Shown here in pieces: positions 1-10,037 of a DNA stretch of 21,164 nt. A program made the position numbers and the translations under genes. Numbering within the stretch: the stretch's first letter is position 1; the number at the start of each line of letters is the position of its first letter. The stretch is from Magicicada cassinii (lineage: Eukaryota > Arthropoda > Insecta > Hemiptera > Cicadidae): assembly GCA_028571305.1 (NCBI GenBank), contig JAOXNS010299865.1:1-21164 (forward strand), written 5' to 3'. Under the pieces are notes generated by a model that worked only from the letters and a program-made list of their open reading frames with translations, was not told the origin of the DNA and searched no databases.

Positions 1-253
1 TCAGTGCACGACTGTCTTTCCGATAACGTGGACGAGTTTTGGTCCAAGGCATTCTGGCCTCCATATCCAGATTTAAACCGCCTAGATTATTACATTTGGG
101 ACGTTATGGAAGGGTCTCAGGCACTCCAACGTGGCAACCCTTCAGGCCGGTGTTGAGGCAGCATCTGGGTAAAGAGACATTGAAGATAACGTGCTCGCGC
201 TTTAGTGTAAGGATCGGGCAGTGATCGCAGCAAACGGGGGTTATAGTGAGTAA
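1..253 (+). mobile_element. Mariner/Tc1-like transposase, C-terminal fossil
   Basis: This is the 3' end of a DNA transposon of the IS630-Tc1-mariner superfamily, cut by the left window edge. Frame 1 from base 1 reads through DNVDEFWSKAFWPP and then PDLNRLDYYIW. This is the hallmark around the third catalytic Asp (the D of PDLN, bases 70-72) of the DDD/E transposase; the family usually has SPDLNPLDY, and one residue is missing here. After about base 112 the similarity moves to frame 2 (NVATLQAGVEAA), has two in-frame stops, and ends in VIAANGGYSE followed by TAA at 251-253, the usual C-terminus of insect mariner-like transposases. So it carries at least one frameshift and two stops and is dead. 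The terminal inverted repeat should lie in the next few hundred bases, but it cannot be placed because the 5' end is outside the window. The superfamily call is firm; the exact clade is not. Confidence 0.85.
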
Positions 254-2199
254 TAGTGTCCCTCAAGGGGGGTGTGAGCCTCAGGAAGGATCCCTGAAGC
301 GACGTACAAAAACGTTTTTTGTGTAAGATCAAGTTTTGCTGAATAAACAAGCGTTTTTATCAACTGTTTGTTTTGCCTGGAGTTAGCTGACTCCCCGTGT
401 TAATTTTTGTTGATCTGACACAGTGATTCTTATAAATTCCCCTCTTCTAAAACCGCGTTAATGTGTGCATTAAAAAGTAGAAGGGAAGCTTCTTGATTTA
501 TGCAATTGTTTTGTCGCTAAAGTTTCAGTCAGTTAGTTTTAATGCTTTTGTTTAACTTATGATGCATTCTACCAGCTAATTTGTATAGTATACCCATTAT
601 CATTCTCTTCTCAGTCAGCTCGAACGACAACGTGCCAATAAAATGTAAATTTTTACATTATTAGTAATTTTTATCTAAACTGTTAAACTAGTAACCTGTA
701 AAATTTTCAGCGTTGAAGCTGTAGGCCTACATAAAAGAGAACACAAACAAATGTGGCTTCTGGAGCCACTTAACATTGAAATCATTACCTGAAACTAAGC
801 AAATGTAATTGTTTCTTTATAATTCAAATGACGATATGTCATGGCGACCGTATGTGATTACGTGGTATGTGTATGAGAAAGAGAGGGGGAGAGTGAAAAA
901 ATGATGGAAAGCGAGTGAAGGTAATGATTTTGTTGTACGGGGAGGGGTACTATGTGAAATAGTGAGAGAGGCGACAGGGATGTTGCCTCTCCTGTCCTGT
1001 CCAGACAACAGATGGATCGGGGAAAGTAAATGTAAGACATTCCACAAGGTTAAGATTTATTTTCTTACAAAATTAATTGCATAAATTTCAGTGTGAAATA
1101 CAGAAGATGTGAAAGCTGTAAAATTCAAGGCATAAATCTTATTAAATTAATTATTTATTAACCATTTGGATATATTTTGTCTGACATTAAATAAAGTTAT
1201 TTATTCGGTACATATCAGATATTTCTTATTCTGAGATTGTCACTTTCTAATCTTGTAAATTTTGTTATTGTTGTTAATATCAACAGCAGATCGAACTAAA
1301 AGATAAACATTAAACATTTTAAATAATAATTGCCTGATCGTTTTTTAAACATATTAGGGGATATTCCCGATCACCAACAATTTGGTGACATAATACAGAA
1401 TTATTTCTTTCAGGAAAAGTGTGTTTTGTAGACCAGATAATTAAAATTAATTGCACATTTCAAACTAGTATTTTATTAAATTTCTCAGGTATTATGTAAT
1501 ACATAGTGGTAATTGTTTCTGTGACAGTTGATTACCTGCAGTTTCTTTCTCTTATTCTAATTCGTTCGAAATTTCAGGTATAAAATAGAAGTTGGAACAT
1601 TTTCAAGAATTTTGTTTGTATTTTTCTACGTTTCTTGTAGAAAAAACAAAACAAATCAGTCGTTTTATCGTAAATACATTGACTTTCGAGACTTAACATA
1701 TAAATTTCGTACTTAAATAGTAAACGTTGAGTGAGTGTTTGAAATGTAAATTCACTCTAAGCCCCCAAAATGAGTTATATATTTTCTCAGATTAAGTATC
1801 GATTTTAAGACAACAGAAACTATAGTAAAAAAATATGTCAAATTGTTTCGTTAACAGTTATAGAAAAAAAAGTTACTCTACAGGCTTTCTATACAACGAT
1901 TGGAATGGCATCTATTAGTTACAAGTAGACGATAAAATAATAATAACAACAAAACAGTTAACCAATTCGTTAACAACATTTGGAGACAGCGCTTACTAAG
2001 AGTCGCGTCACAGTAATTCTTCTGTACGCGTTACGTCTATGTTGTAACGCGCCATCAAACACAGATTAGCAATAGTAATACTAACAGTAACATGCACGTA
2101 CTGTGCGCACGGAATACAACACAAACACACACGCACAGACAATTTGTTTCACTAGAACGTCATCATATGCACCACAACTTATAGTAATAAATATCACAG
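254..2199. other. AT-rich noncoding DNA downstream of the secreted-protein gene
   Basis: No open frame here has family motifs or plausible composition. The first 200 bases probably include the untranslated end of the mariner relic. A perfect 10-base palindrome GTAGGCCTAC lies at 721-730. The stretch at 870-970 is purine-rich on the plus strand. Several AATAAA-like hexamers occur on both strands, as expected in AT-rich DNA. Nothing else could be supported. Confidence 0.5.
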
Positions 2200-2205
2200 T
2201 TTATT
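2200..2205 (-). promoter_or_regulatory. Poly(A) signal AATAAA of the secreted-protein gene
   Basis: The plus strand reads TTTATT, so the minus strand carries the canonical AATAAA hexamer about 165 bases after the TGA stop at 2372-2370. This gives a short 3' UTR with cleavage expected around 2170-2190. It is the first canonical hexamer I found after the stop on that strand. Position and sequence fit, but an AT-rich region makes chance hexamers common. Confidence 0.5.
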
Positions 2206-2369
2206 TTTTTTTTAATATTGTCCTTTAGTTAGCGCCTTTAGAAGCGATTTGTTAACATATAATTTAAAACATTTATATAGCATGTTAGAACACATGACGA
2301 GAAATTCGCGTCACGATGGATTACCCCATCGTCGAGTAAGACACGGCGTTACTCCGTTTCGTTTAGTTA

Positions 2370-5300
2370 TCACTGTTGTATCCTCTGCGGCGGCGCCTTG
2401 GCGTTTCGCTTGTAGTACCCTTGGTTCGTGTCGGTCGGCGACGGATAGACGTATCCTCCGCCGCTGTCGTAGCGGTTGTAGTTGTCCGAGCGCACGGCCT
2501 GTGGCGGCAGGAAGTAGAAGTGTCCTCCGTTGCCCGGCAGACTGTAAGATACCACAGGTGACTTCGGCTTCTCCATGTTTGGCGTATTGGGGTCTATGTA
2601 CTCGGCGTCAGGTTCTATAGGCGGTAACGGTGGCTTATAGTTGACATCAGTGTCGGATCCCAGAGATATGGGATTCCTGTTGCCGTTGCCACCGTAACTG
2701 TAGCTGTATATCGGACGGTCCGGTTTCGCCGGTCTGGAGTATACGTATTGTTTCGGGCGGTACGGCGTCGCCGGAGTCGTGTAATACTGTTGGTCGGGGA
2801 ACCGGAGTTTCTGGCTGTGTTGGATCAACCTGAGAGCGGACTGAGAATACTGAGCTTTTCTGGCGACGTCTTCCGGCGGCAGAGGAGTCGTCACCGGTTC
2901 TCCGCCTATGGAGTCCTTGTTCACCTTTTGGCCGAATACGGTGGTGAAGTATTTTTTCGTTATGTCATCGATCAGTCCGGCGTCTTGCGGCGTGAAAAAC
3001 GCGTGGTACGGATTGTCGGTCTGCGTCGGGACGCTGTTCTCCGGTTTCGGCGTAGTGTAGTAAGCGTTGGCTTGATTTTCCGTCGTGAACCCTTGGTACT
3101 GTGAAATTCCGCCGGGTTTGTCGTAAACTGGCGCTGCAGGAGTGAAGTACTGTTCTTTTATCGGTGAAACGGTGGTGAAGACGGGTTGATTGTAAACAGC
3201 CGGTTGATTGTAGACAGGTTGTGCGGCGGGAGTAGTTTGATATTCATAGTGGTTGTACTGCTGAGGTTGTTGACTCTGTATGTTCGTTTGTACAGCTGGC
3301 TTATGTGGCGTACCGATTTTAGAAGGTTGGCCGGAGTAACCAGGCGCCGTGAAGCTGTATTCGTATACCGTCTGTCCGCCGCCTCCGCTAGACTTGAAAA
3401 CTTTAGCGGGAACTTGTATCGGTGAAGGCTTAAAGTCTCCTTGATACTGGAAATAGTTTACCGGATTCTCTTTGGATAGTGGAGGCTGTTTAACGCTTAC
3501 ATAACTTTCAGGATAATAATAACTGACGTCAGCTCCTTTAATGTTTGGCACTGTGTTTAGAGAATCGTAGTTGGCGTGAGGATTCACTCGTACAGTCGGG
3601 TTGTAGTACTGCGCAGGCGCTGCCGGTGTCGTGCTCCTGTACGACGCGTCGTCGTATTTGATGTCGTCGGTGTCCGTCAGTTGACTCTGGACGATGTGTG
3701 GTTCTTCGTAGAAGTAGTAAGTCGCTTTCAACGACTTTCCCTTTCCTTCTCTCCCGGGCTGGCCGTAACCGCGTGTAGCGGATACGGCTCCTCCGGAAGC
3801 CTTTGAGAGCGGTTTGATCTTTCTCTGCAACAACGACTGCGTAAGATACTGATTTAGCAGCGGATTTGATCCTGGATAATAGTCGTAGTAGTCCTTCGGA
3901 TTTTCCGTGATTTCTTTGAAGTACTGTAATTCTTGTTCGTAGGTGTTGGTTTTGTTTGGAATTATCCACCCTTCTTCCTGAAGTCTCTGATGCGTTTTCG
4001 GTGTGTTGTACAAGTAACCGTTGATGTACTCAGAAGGAGGACTCACCGAGTTGTAGTCGGGCGGCAGTGTCGTTGTTGTGGTACCTTTCCTGAGAGGTTT
4101 CCGTGGACCTGTGATGTAGAACGGACGCGGGGCCGGTATAGGGACCCATTCTTGTACTACTGCATTCGGCGGCAAAGCGTGCTGGATTGGAGGGTGCGTG
4201 ATGTCCTGCAGCGAGTTGTCGGTTGTTGTCGTATACGCTGGAGTTGGCGGAAAGTCTGTTGTATAATATACAGGTGTTGGTGTTGATACTGGATTATAAT
4301 CGGTTACTGGTGGAGCTTCTGTAGTAGTGAGTATAGTAGGCCCAGTTTTCACAGGTTTCTTCGATGGAATTGTAATTTTATCTTTCGTGACGTGTTGCTG
4401 ATCCGGTCCTTCATGATTAGACGTTGTTGTCTTTGAGGAATCTTTTGTATTTGATAAAGGTGCGAAAAAGTTTGGAGGTGGCGGGAGGACGATACCGGGC
4501 ACTAAAGGCCCTGGAGGGACTATCGAACTGTTGTCTTTTGGGTAGTAGAAGTCGTACGGTGGGGGATAGTACAGTGATGGGTCGTCCTCGTCTATTTGGT
4601 CTGTAAGATTTCCTGGCGGCGGCAGAAAAGCCGCTCCGGGTGGTATTCCTGGGATAAATCCTGGCGGAGGGAGGAAAAAGGAAATATTTTGGCTTCCTGG
4701 TGGTGGAAAGAAGGGGAACGGCGGTGGTGGTAGTAGAAACGGACCGTTCCCCGGAGGGAAGTTTCCCGGATTAAAGTCCGGTGGTGGATACGGATAAAGT
4801 GTTACGTTTTCGGAAACGTTGCCTCCGCCGGGCGGCGGAAACGGTGGCGGAAAGAACGGAGGTAAGGGTGGAGGTCCCCCCGTTCCGTTTTCGTTTCTGA
4901 TGAACTCTACCGGACCGCCTTCCTTGAGCTGGACCGGAAACGGCGGCGGAACTTTCGGATTCGGCGGAATTTTCACCAGCCGTAAAGGGGCGACGTAATT
5001 GTCTATAGGAGGCCAGACCGGCGTGCTGGGCTCTTTCTCTTGAAACCCCCCTCCACTTAAAACGAGAAGGTGATTTTCCGCAAGCCATATGTCGTCAGGA
5101 CGAAGGCCTCCGAGATTGTTGATGTTGTCTTTCGGCACCTCGGGGTTCACTTCGTAGCTAATGATTCCGGGCCTGTGTAGATCTTTGTCGAATATCTCCT
5201 TCTGGATGAGGCCGTATTTACCATCCGCCACCTGCTGCGATAAAGTCTTCCTGTCTTCATCGTCATCGTCGCCACTCTTTTTGGCTTTGGTGTCCACCGT

Positions 5301-8300
5301 CTCTTGAACGATTTCGGCTTGCCGTCGGGTTATAGGGAACGTCGCAGCAGCCGCTTTGTGCACGACGCGTATGGAGCCCACGGGACGACTCTGCCTGACC
5401 ACTTTCCTCGGTCGGACGCGTTGCGCTACCAGATGCGCGCTGGCCGCTTCGTTTTCACCTGCAACAAAACAGCCGTTGTTATTACACATTCATGCTTCGT
5501 TTAGTGATTATATGCAGACTTCAGATTTAATTTCCGTAACATATACATTACGGCTGTAACGTGTTATAGCGAGTGAAATGACAGTTGCAGTGATTATTTA
5601 ATGTACGCCAATTTACACATATTTCTATGTAATTTTTCTGGCTGTATCCAGAAGCCAAACAAATAAAATGTCAGACAGTTTTGAAAACACTACAGAAAGC
5701 ATACTGTGAATTTCAGTGTATTATATGTAAACTGTGTACACGACCGGCATTCTTCGGCGAAAATTAAATCACACTTGCAGTTCCAAAATTCTGTCTCAGG
5801 CAGAATTGTACCACATAATTATGAAATTTTTTCCATGTAAAATCGAATATTTCAAACTCCATTTAAAAGGGGAAAAGAACAAAGCCGATGTGTGAGTGTC
5901 AAAAGTAGCATATAGCCTATATCAGTGCGTGTTGTCGAAAGTAATCGTTTTAGTTGCTCAAAGCTTCGGCGCTACCCGACTTCAGATTAATTAAAGTAAA
6001 GCGTAGATTATTCTTATAGTACGTTTGCTGGGATTCATGGACGTTGTATTGTAAGATCAAGAATACACTACGTCAGAATGTTGCTACTTTCAAGTATCTT
6101 TAGCCAACTGATTCAGAACGTTAACCTTGTTTTGTTTCCAACATCGATTAGGCCAAAATGTTTCTGATATCGCATAGGTAAATTCGGATATTGAAATTCA
6201 GTTACTTGTTCAAGGTTACCTAATCAAATTTTATTCTACTATGTTTTTTCCTAGCAAAAGCTACTGTCCTGGTTTACCTTTTCATATTTTAAATTTCATA
6301 TACAATGATTTTGTGAGACTGCGTATTCATACAATACCTATACCCCGCTTTATGTGTTATTTCAATTTTTTTCCTGTATCACAAAGTCGTAGCCATATAG
6401 ATGAGTCGGTAATGTTTTCGTTGTGTGAATTTTATAATATAACAGTGTTTCACGAAATTTATTATGGAAATGTGAACTTTTTTAAGACTTTTTTTTTGTA
6501 GAGATTCCCATGTTTTTGTGTGCGCCGTGTGTTGTGTTTAGTAAACTATCTATCGTGTATTAATTATTCACCGTTGTTCAGTTCAGCAAGAACGAAAACT
6601 GTTGTCTGTAGTGTTCTCGCGGGAGTTACGCAATACAGTCAACGGGTTATTTAAATATTATTGTTTGGTAAAGTGCGCGATGTCGGCTGTCTATTAACAC
6701 ACTCGAGTACTCCGACGCGGCGGCTTTGAGAAAACATTCGTTCGTTCTCCCACGTTTCATCACACACATACACTTTCCCACGTGCAATTAGCAGGCGACT
6801 GTACTTTTTTGAGCGTTTGCTGTTTATTTGAGAGAAGAAACACACTGAGAACGCATTGGACGCGTTTATTAGTTAAGAAAAAACAGGAGAGATGTGTTTA
6901 AAAAAAATTTACCAGCCGTCAGTTTTAAGAAGGAACATGATGGAAATAACGATAATCCTAAACTTATACGCCTATAACACGATTCATAAAATTATAATTC
7001 ACTTTATTTAATTCAGTATAAGGTATAAATATACTTGATTTTAAAATGTTAAAATTTATTTAATTTTCTAAAAACAAGCTAAGATTTCCTAAAAAGGTTT
7101 TCTTAGGCTTTTATTAGTCGTGTCTTCTGATGACCAAGTATACTGATAAATGTCAAATGGAACGTATAAAAATGATTCACTGTTCAAACGTGCATTAACC
7201 CAGCACTGTTTTCCAAGCAGTATTTACAATTTTATATCGTTCCTTTGTTTATAATTACAGAAGTGAATTTGCACTTTTTTGTGACGCCGTATTTGTAAAA
7301 AAAAAAGTTACTACAAACATAACAAATAAACAAAAAGTTAAATGTTGTAACATTAACAAGTACCAGTGTGTAAATAAGAGAACGGCAGTATATTACGTAA
7401 ATTACACAGTGACACTGCAATTTGTCTACATAACCAGCGCGTCTCGATGAATGGCGAATATTTTTTTTATACGTACATATAGTAGTCTCAAATTTTGCCC
7501 GTTTCTGGTTTTATCTCGTCTTCAACACGCATGCCAAATATACATCACACTGGTTAAATATTAGGTTTTTTTGGCGTGAATAATTCCTTTACAAAAACGG
7601 ATTTGTCTGTACAGTAGTGAGCATGTAACGTTGCACGCAACTCGTCGTCATATTGGCAAGCCAGTCCCTGTCACTGCGAGGACTTTTCGTCGTATAAGTA
7701 AGTACAACAATGTTATTGAATATTCAGTGTGACTCGTCGGCTAGATTGTGTCGCGCGTGGGAGGGTATACGGTCAATGTTTCTGATATCGACACGAACCC
7801 GTATTCCTCTTTAAGCATTTGAATCGTTTGTGACTTTAGCCGTTGGTGAATAATTCTGAAAACGCAACATTTAGGTTGTCCCAAGAAATCGGTAGCCGTC
7901 TTCATGTACAACTAACATTAAACGTAATACATGTAGATATAATAAAAAATTACCCAATCGCTCAACTGAATAAAGTCACATAAAATATGCGCACAAAATA
8001 CTGAATACGTATTAAGACGGTTTATATTACAGTACAACGTGTACTGCACAACAGAAATCTGCAAGATAAATCGTTTCGGGTTTAGTCTGCTCAGTAATAT
8101 AGTATATTGTATGTGGCTTATATTTAAGACTTTACTTTCCATAAAAGAATTTATTCTGTTTTCGAGTCTTGTTTTTCTGCAGCGGATAGACCCTCTTTCT
8201 AGTCTTTTCGTGCTACATAGGTGTGTGTGTGTGTGTGATTTCCGTACATTTGTTTTGATCTTTCGTTTTTCTCCAACCCGCTAACCGTATGTCCATCGTA

Positions 8301-10037
8301 AGGTGGTCATTCCATCTTATCTTGATTTGTCTTTTCTCTTGTCGAAAACTGTTATCTCAAGACGCTTTAAACAATTCTGCCTGAAGTCGGCAATCCATGT
8401 TTTGTTTAGCTGAAATGCTGCCTTTTAAACTGAATCAGTAATGGCGAACGCCCTTTTTTCAAATTTTAAATAGTCACAGATACGTACTGACTACTATCCG
8501 GGACACCAAAGCTTTAGTAGTTCGTTCGTGTAAGTGATAATAAACAGGTGTAACGTTGTCGGCAGAACTGATGTATGTTGGGGTCTGGTGTAGCTTATAA
8601 CTTGTTTTTATCTCTGTTTTAGTTAGGTTATTATTGAATAAAGATTAATTTAGTCGTTTTGTAGACAAGATCGATCCCCGTGTGTGTAATTCGCACGTGA
8701 AGGAAAAACTGGTTTTAGCTGTGTCAATAGGTTATCGTTTTGTTCTGAGGGCCTGCTCTTTTAAAACTGGTTTCGAACGGGCACGCCGCAGCTTTGACAT
8801 TATAACGTTGGAGATATTACAAATGAATATCGCGTATAACTAACGATTTGTAGACCCAATTAAATAATTGTAATTACTAGTGTCAGCTGTGTTGGGAAAG
8901 CGAAGTGTGCTAGATCTCTAAACAAACACCGCGTTGTCTTAATTATATCTGCGTACACCGGATCGAGTGCGCGGTGTCCACATTTTTTCTAACTTTTCTC
9001 TTCGAACCTTGACACAGAGTTTATTGTCGCGATATTCATGTTTTAATGTACTTGTTACTCGTTTAACTGCTTAACATTTATTATGTATGAATATCGTAAA
9101 ACTTGCGAGGCGAGGTTCATTAAAATTTTATTCTTAAGTGACACAGAGGAGAATTCGATTTGAATGTTACCGAATGCTCCGTTAGTTCGTTATGGAATGT
9201 GTATGTAAAGTGAGATGTCATTCTGTCTTTCGAAAACCAATAATAATTAACGTATTTTGACTAAAATGCATTTTGACTAAAGTACAAAGTAATAGATGAT
9301 AAAGTATGGGACGTAAGTTCTGGTTTCTTGGGCGGTAGAGGGAGCGATTGATCGAATTTCCGATGCATCGGTATGCGCGTTACGCTTCGACTTAAAATCG
9401 CTTTGAGAACTAAAGATGAATAAATATCAATATAGAAATCTATAATAAATCTCCTGACAGAGCGTTCAAAAGCCGCGCGTACTTGATCGTCGTACAAGAA
9501 GGTCGTATAAATTTTCAGGATTTACCGCCAAACTGTGTTATCGAAATAAGTGCCTTTGGGTTTTTTTTTCGGTCGAACGTGAGCAATGTATTAACATTTA
9601 ATACTCGGTGTGTGTGTGTGTGTGGGGGGGGGGGTCATATTAGTAGCGTAACGTAACAAAGGCCCGGCATGTTCGACCCATGAATCAATGTTTAATTTTC
9701 ATTCGTAGATTCTGTTACAGAACGGCTGACGCCGAATCCGAACTACGAAGTACAGAGACTAGGCGGGGTTCCCGCTTGCCGGCTCGCCATCGTTTGGCTG
9801 CATCACTTGTTTGCGCGCTTGTATGGGCTCGAGTCTATTTATGAAGACATGAGGTTGAGAGGATTCAGTGAATCAGTACGGTGTTCGCTCACCTAGCGAG
9901 CTGCGTGCATCACGGTGCCCAGTTTGGTCGACCGATGTCTCCACGGCCGTGAGATCGTCCAACGAGTGATCCTTCCTGGCTACGACTAACGCTGCCAGCA
10001 GGGTTAGACTCAGCAAAAGAAAGCAGGCTCGAACCAT
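2370..10037 (-). CDS. Secreted Cys-free Pro/Tyr-rich protein, two coding exons
   Basis: Predicted coding exons are complement(9893..10037) and complement(2370..5458). The ATG at 10037 directly follows an acceptor (branch-like CTGAC, T-rich tract, CAG). The first exon ends CTAG|GTGAGC and the second begins after TTTTGTTGCAG. Phase matches: one base G plus GT gives Gly49. The product is 1077 residues. Residues 1-20 are a signal peptide (cut after ALVVA). Residues 60-117 are basic, with an acidic DDDDED run. Residues 119-186 form the only compact segment (GKYGLIQKEIFDKDLHRPGI, DDIWLAENHLLVL). Residues 195-380 are Pro-rich with six N-glycosylation sequons. Residues 384-512 are Thr/Pro-rich and mucin-like. 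Residues 628-1073 are Tyr/Pro/Gln-rich with repeated TTPA and YNQP units. No cysteine follows the signal peptide. No chitin-binding R&R consensus or zona pellucida domain is visible. I infer an extracellular matrix or cuticle structural role; the family is not recognised. The exon model is strong, the function is not. Confidence 0.88.
2385..3722 (-). repeat. Tyr/Pro/Gln-rich C-terminal half with TTPA and YNQP units
   Basis: Residues 628-1073 are dominated by Tyr, Pro, Gln, Thr and Asn. Recurrent short units include TTPAAPAQYYNP, TTPAAQPVYNQP, FTPAAPVYDKP and YYTTPATPYRP, plus a Gly-rich Tyr segment (YSYSYGGNGNRN) and a Gly/Tyr end (GGGYVYPSP). It ends with a basic tail (YKRNAKAPPQRIQQ). This composition resembles cross-linkable matrix proteins of the resilin or cuticle low-complexity type. 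That resemblance is by composition only. Confidence 0.6.
4068..4454 (-). repeat. Thr/Pro mucin-like linker
   Basis: Residues 384-512 hold several Thr runs next to prolines, such as TTTEAPP, YYTTDFPPTPAYTTTTD and KGTTTTTLPPD. Such Thr/Pro clusters are typical sites for mucin-type O-glycosylation in secreted insect proteins. Whether they are modified here is inference. Confidence 0.55.
4464..5021 (-). repeat. Proline-rich low-complexity block with N-glycosylation sequons
   Basis: Residues 195-380 of the protein consist largely of PPP plus Phe/Gly units (FPPPFPPPGGG, FPFFPPPG, LPPPGF). N-X-S/T sites are visible at residues 239, 262, 266, 306, 332 and 358. The coding strand here is C-rich, which explains the G-rich plus strand between 4600 and 4950. 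Degenerate repetition suggests growth by local duplication, but the units are too diverged to give a clear period. Confidence 0.7.
5046..5249 (-). other. Compact N-terminal segment, candidate domain
   Basis: Residues 119-186 of the spliced protein differ from the rest in having balanced composition with hydrophobic residues, few prolines and a Trp. Visible landmarks are QQVADGKYGLIQKEIFDK, HRPGIISYEVNPEVP, NINNLGGLRPDDIW and LAENHLLVLSGGG. This is the part most likely to fold and to be conserved between species. I cannot match it to a named domain. It sits between an acidic linker and the proline-rich block. Confidence 0.45.
8221..8237. repeat. (GT)n microsatellite
   Basis: Seventeen bases of alternating GT lie inside the large intron. 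Confidence 0.95.
9608..9634. repeat. (GT)n tract followed by an 11-base G run
   Basis: Alternating GT from 9608 passes directly into eleven consecutive G residues (9624-9634). It lies in the large intron, about 260 bases from the signal-peptide exon donor. Confidence 0.95.
9893..10037 (-). other. Signal-peptide exon (first coding exon)
   Basis: This 145-base exon encodes 48 residues plus one base. It starts MVRACFLLLSLTLLAALVVA, with a short basic n-region, a Leu-rich h-region and a small-residue VVA cleavage site, followed by a polar start of the mature chain (RKDHSLDDLTAVE). The ATG is the first three bases of the exon, so all 5' UTR must come from at least one upstream exon. A separate signal-peptide exon is common in insect cuticular and other secreted protein genes. 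Reading through the donor gives a stop within about ten codons, which supports splicing here. Confidence 0.87.

Larger units (their letters stand above)
5459..9892 (-). other. Intron between the two coding exons
   Basis: The intron starts GTGAGC (9892 down) and ends TTTTGTTGCAG (to 5459), a consensus U2-type pair. Its length is 4434 bases. I found no internal exon with acceptable splice sites and coding composition. It contains two GT microsatellites and a moderately GC-richer patch at about 6600-6870 with a CACGTG E-box (6779-6784). A plus-strand frame of roughly 65 codons without ATG abuts the signal-peptide exon (about 9697-9896). No transposon relic could be recognised inside it. Confidence 0.8.

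Noticed and set aside
3538-3969. Second minus-strand frame of 143 codons inside the large exon
   Set aside because: It is an Arg/Ser-rich shadow of the 1077-residue protein in another frame.
5459-5489. ATG at 5489 as an independent start of the large protein
   Set aside because: It lies upstream of the TTGCAG acceptor in the intron, and its product would lack a signal peptide; splicing from 9893 is better supported.
2249-5559. Several plus-strand open frames of 60-123 codons opposite the large exon
   Set aside because: They are antisense shadows of a GC-richer coding exon, with Arg/Val/Cys-rich compositions typical of such frames.
6241-6501. Plus-strand frame of 86 codons within the intron
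   Set aside because: Phe/Ile-rich translation of AT-rich DNA with no domain or splice context.
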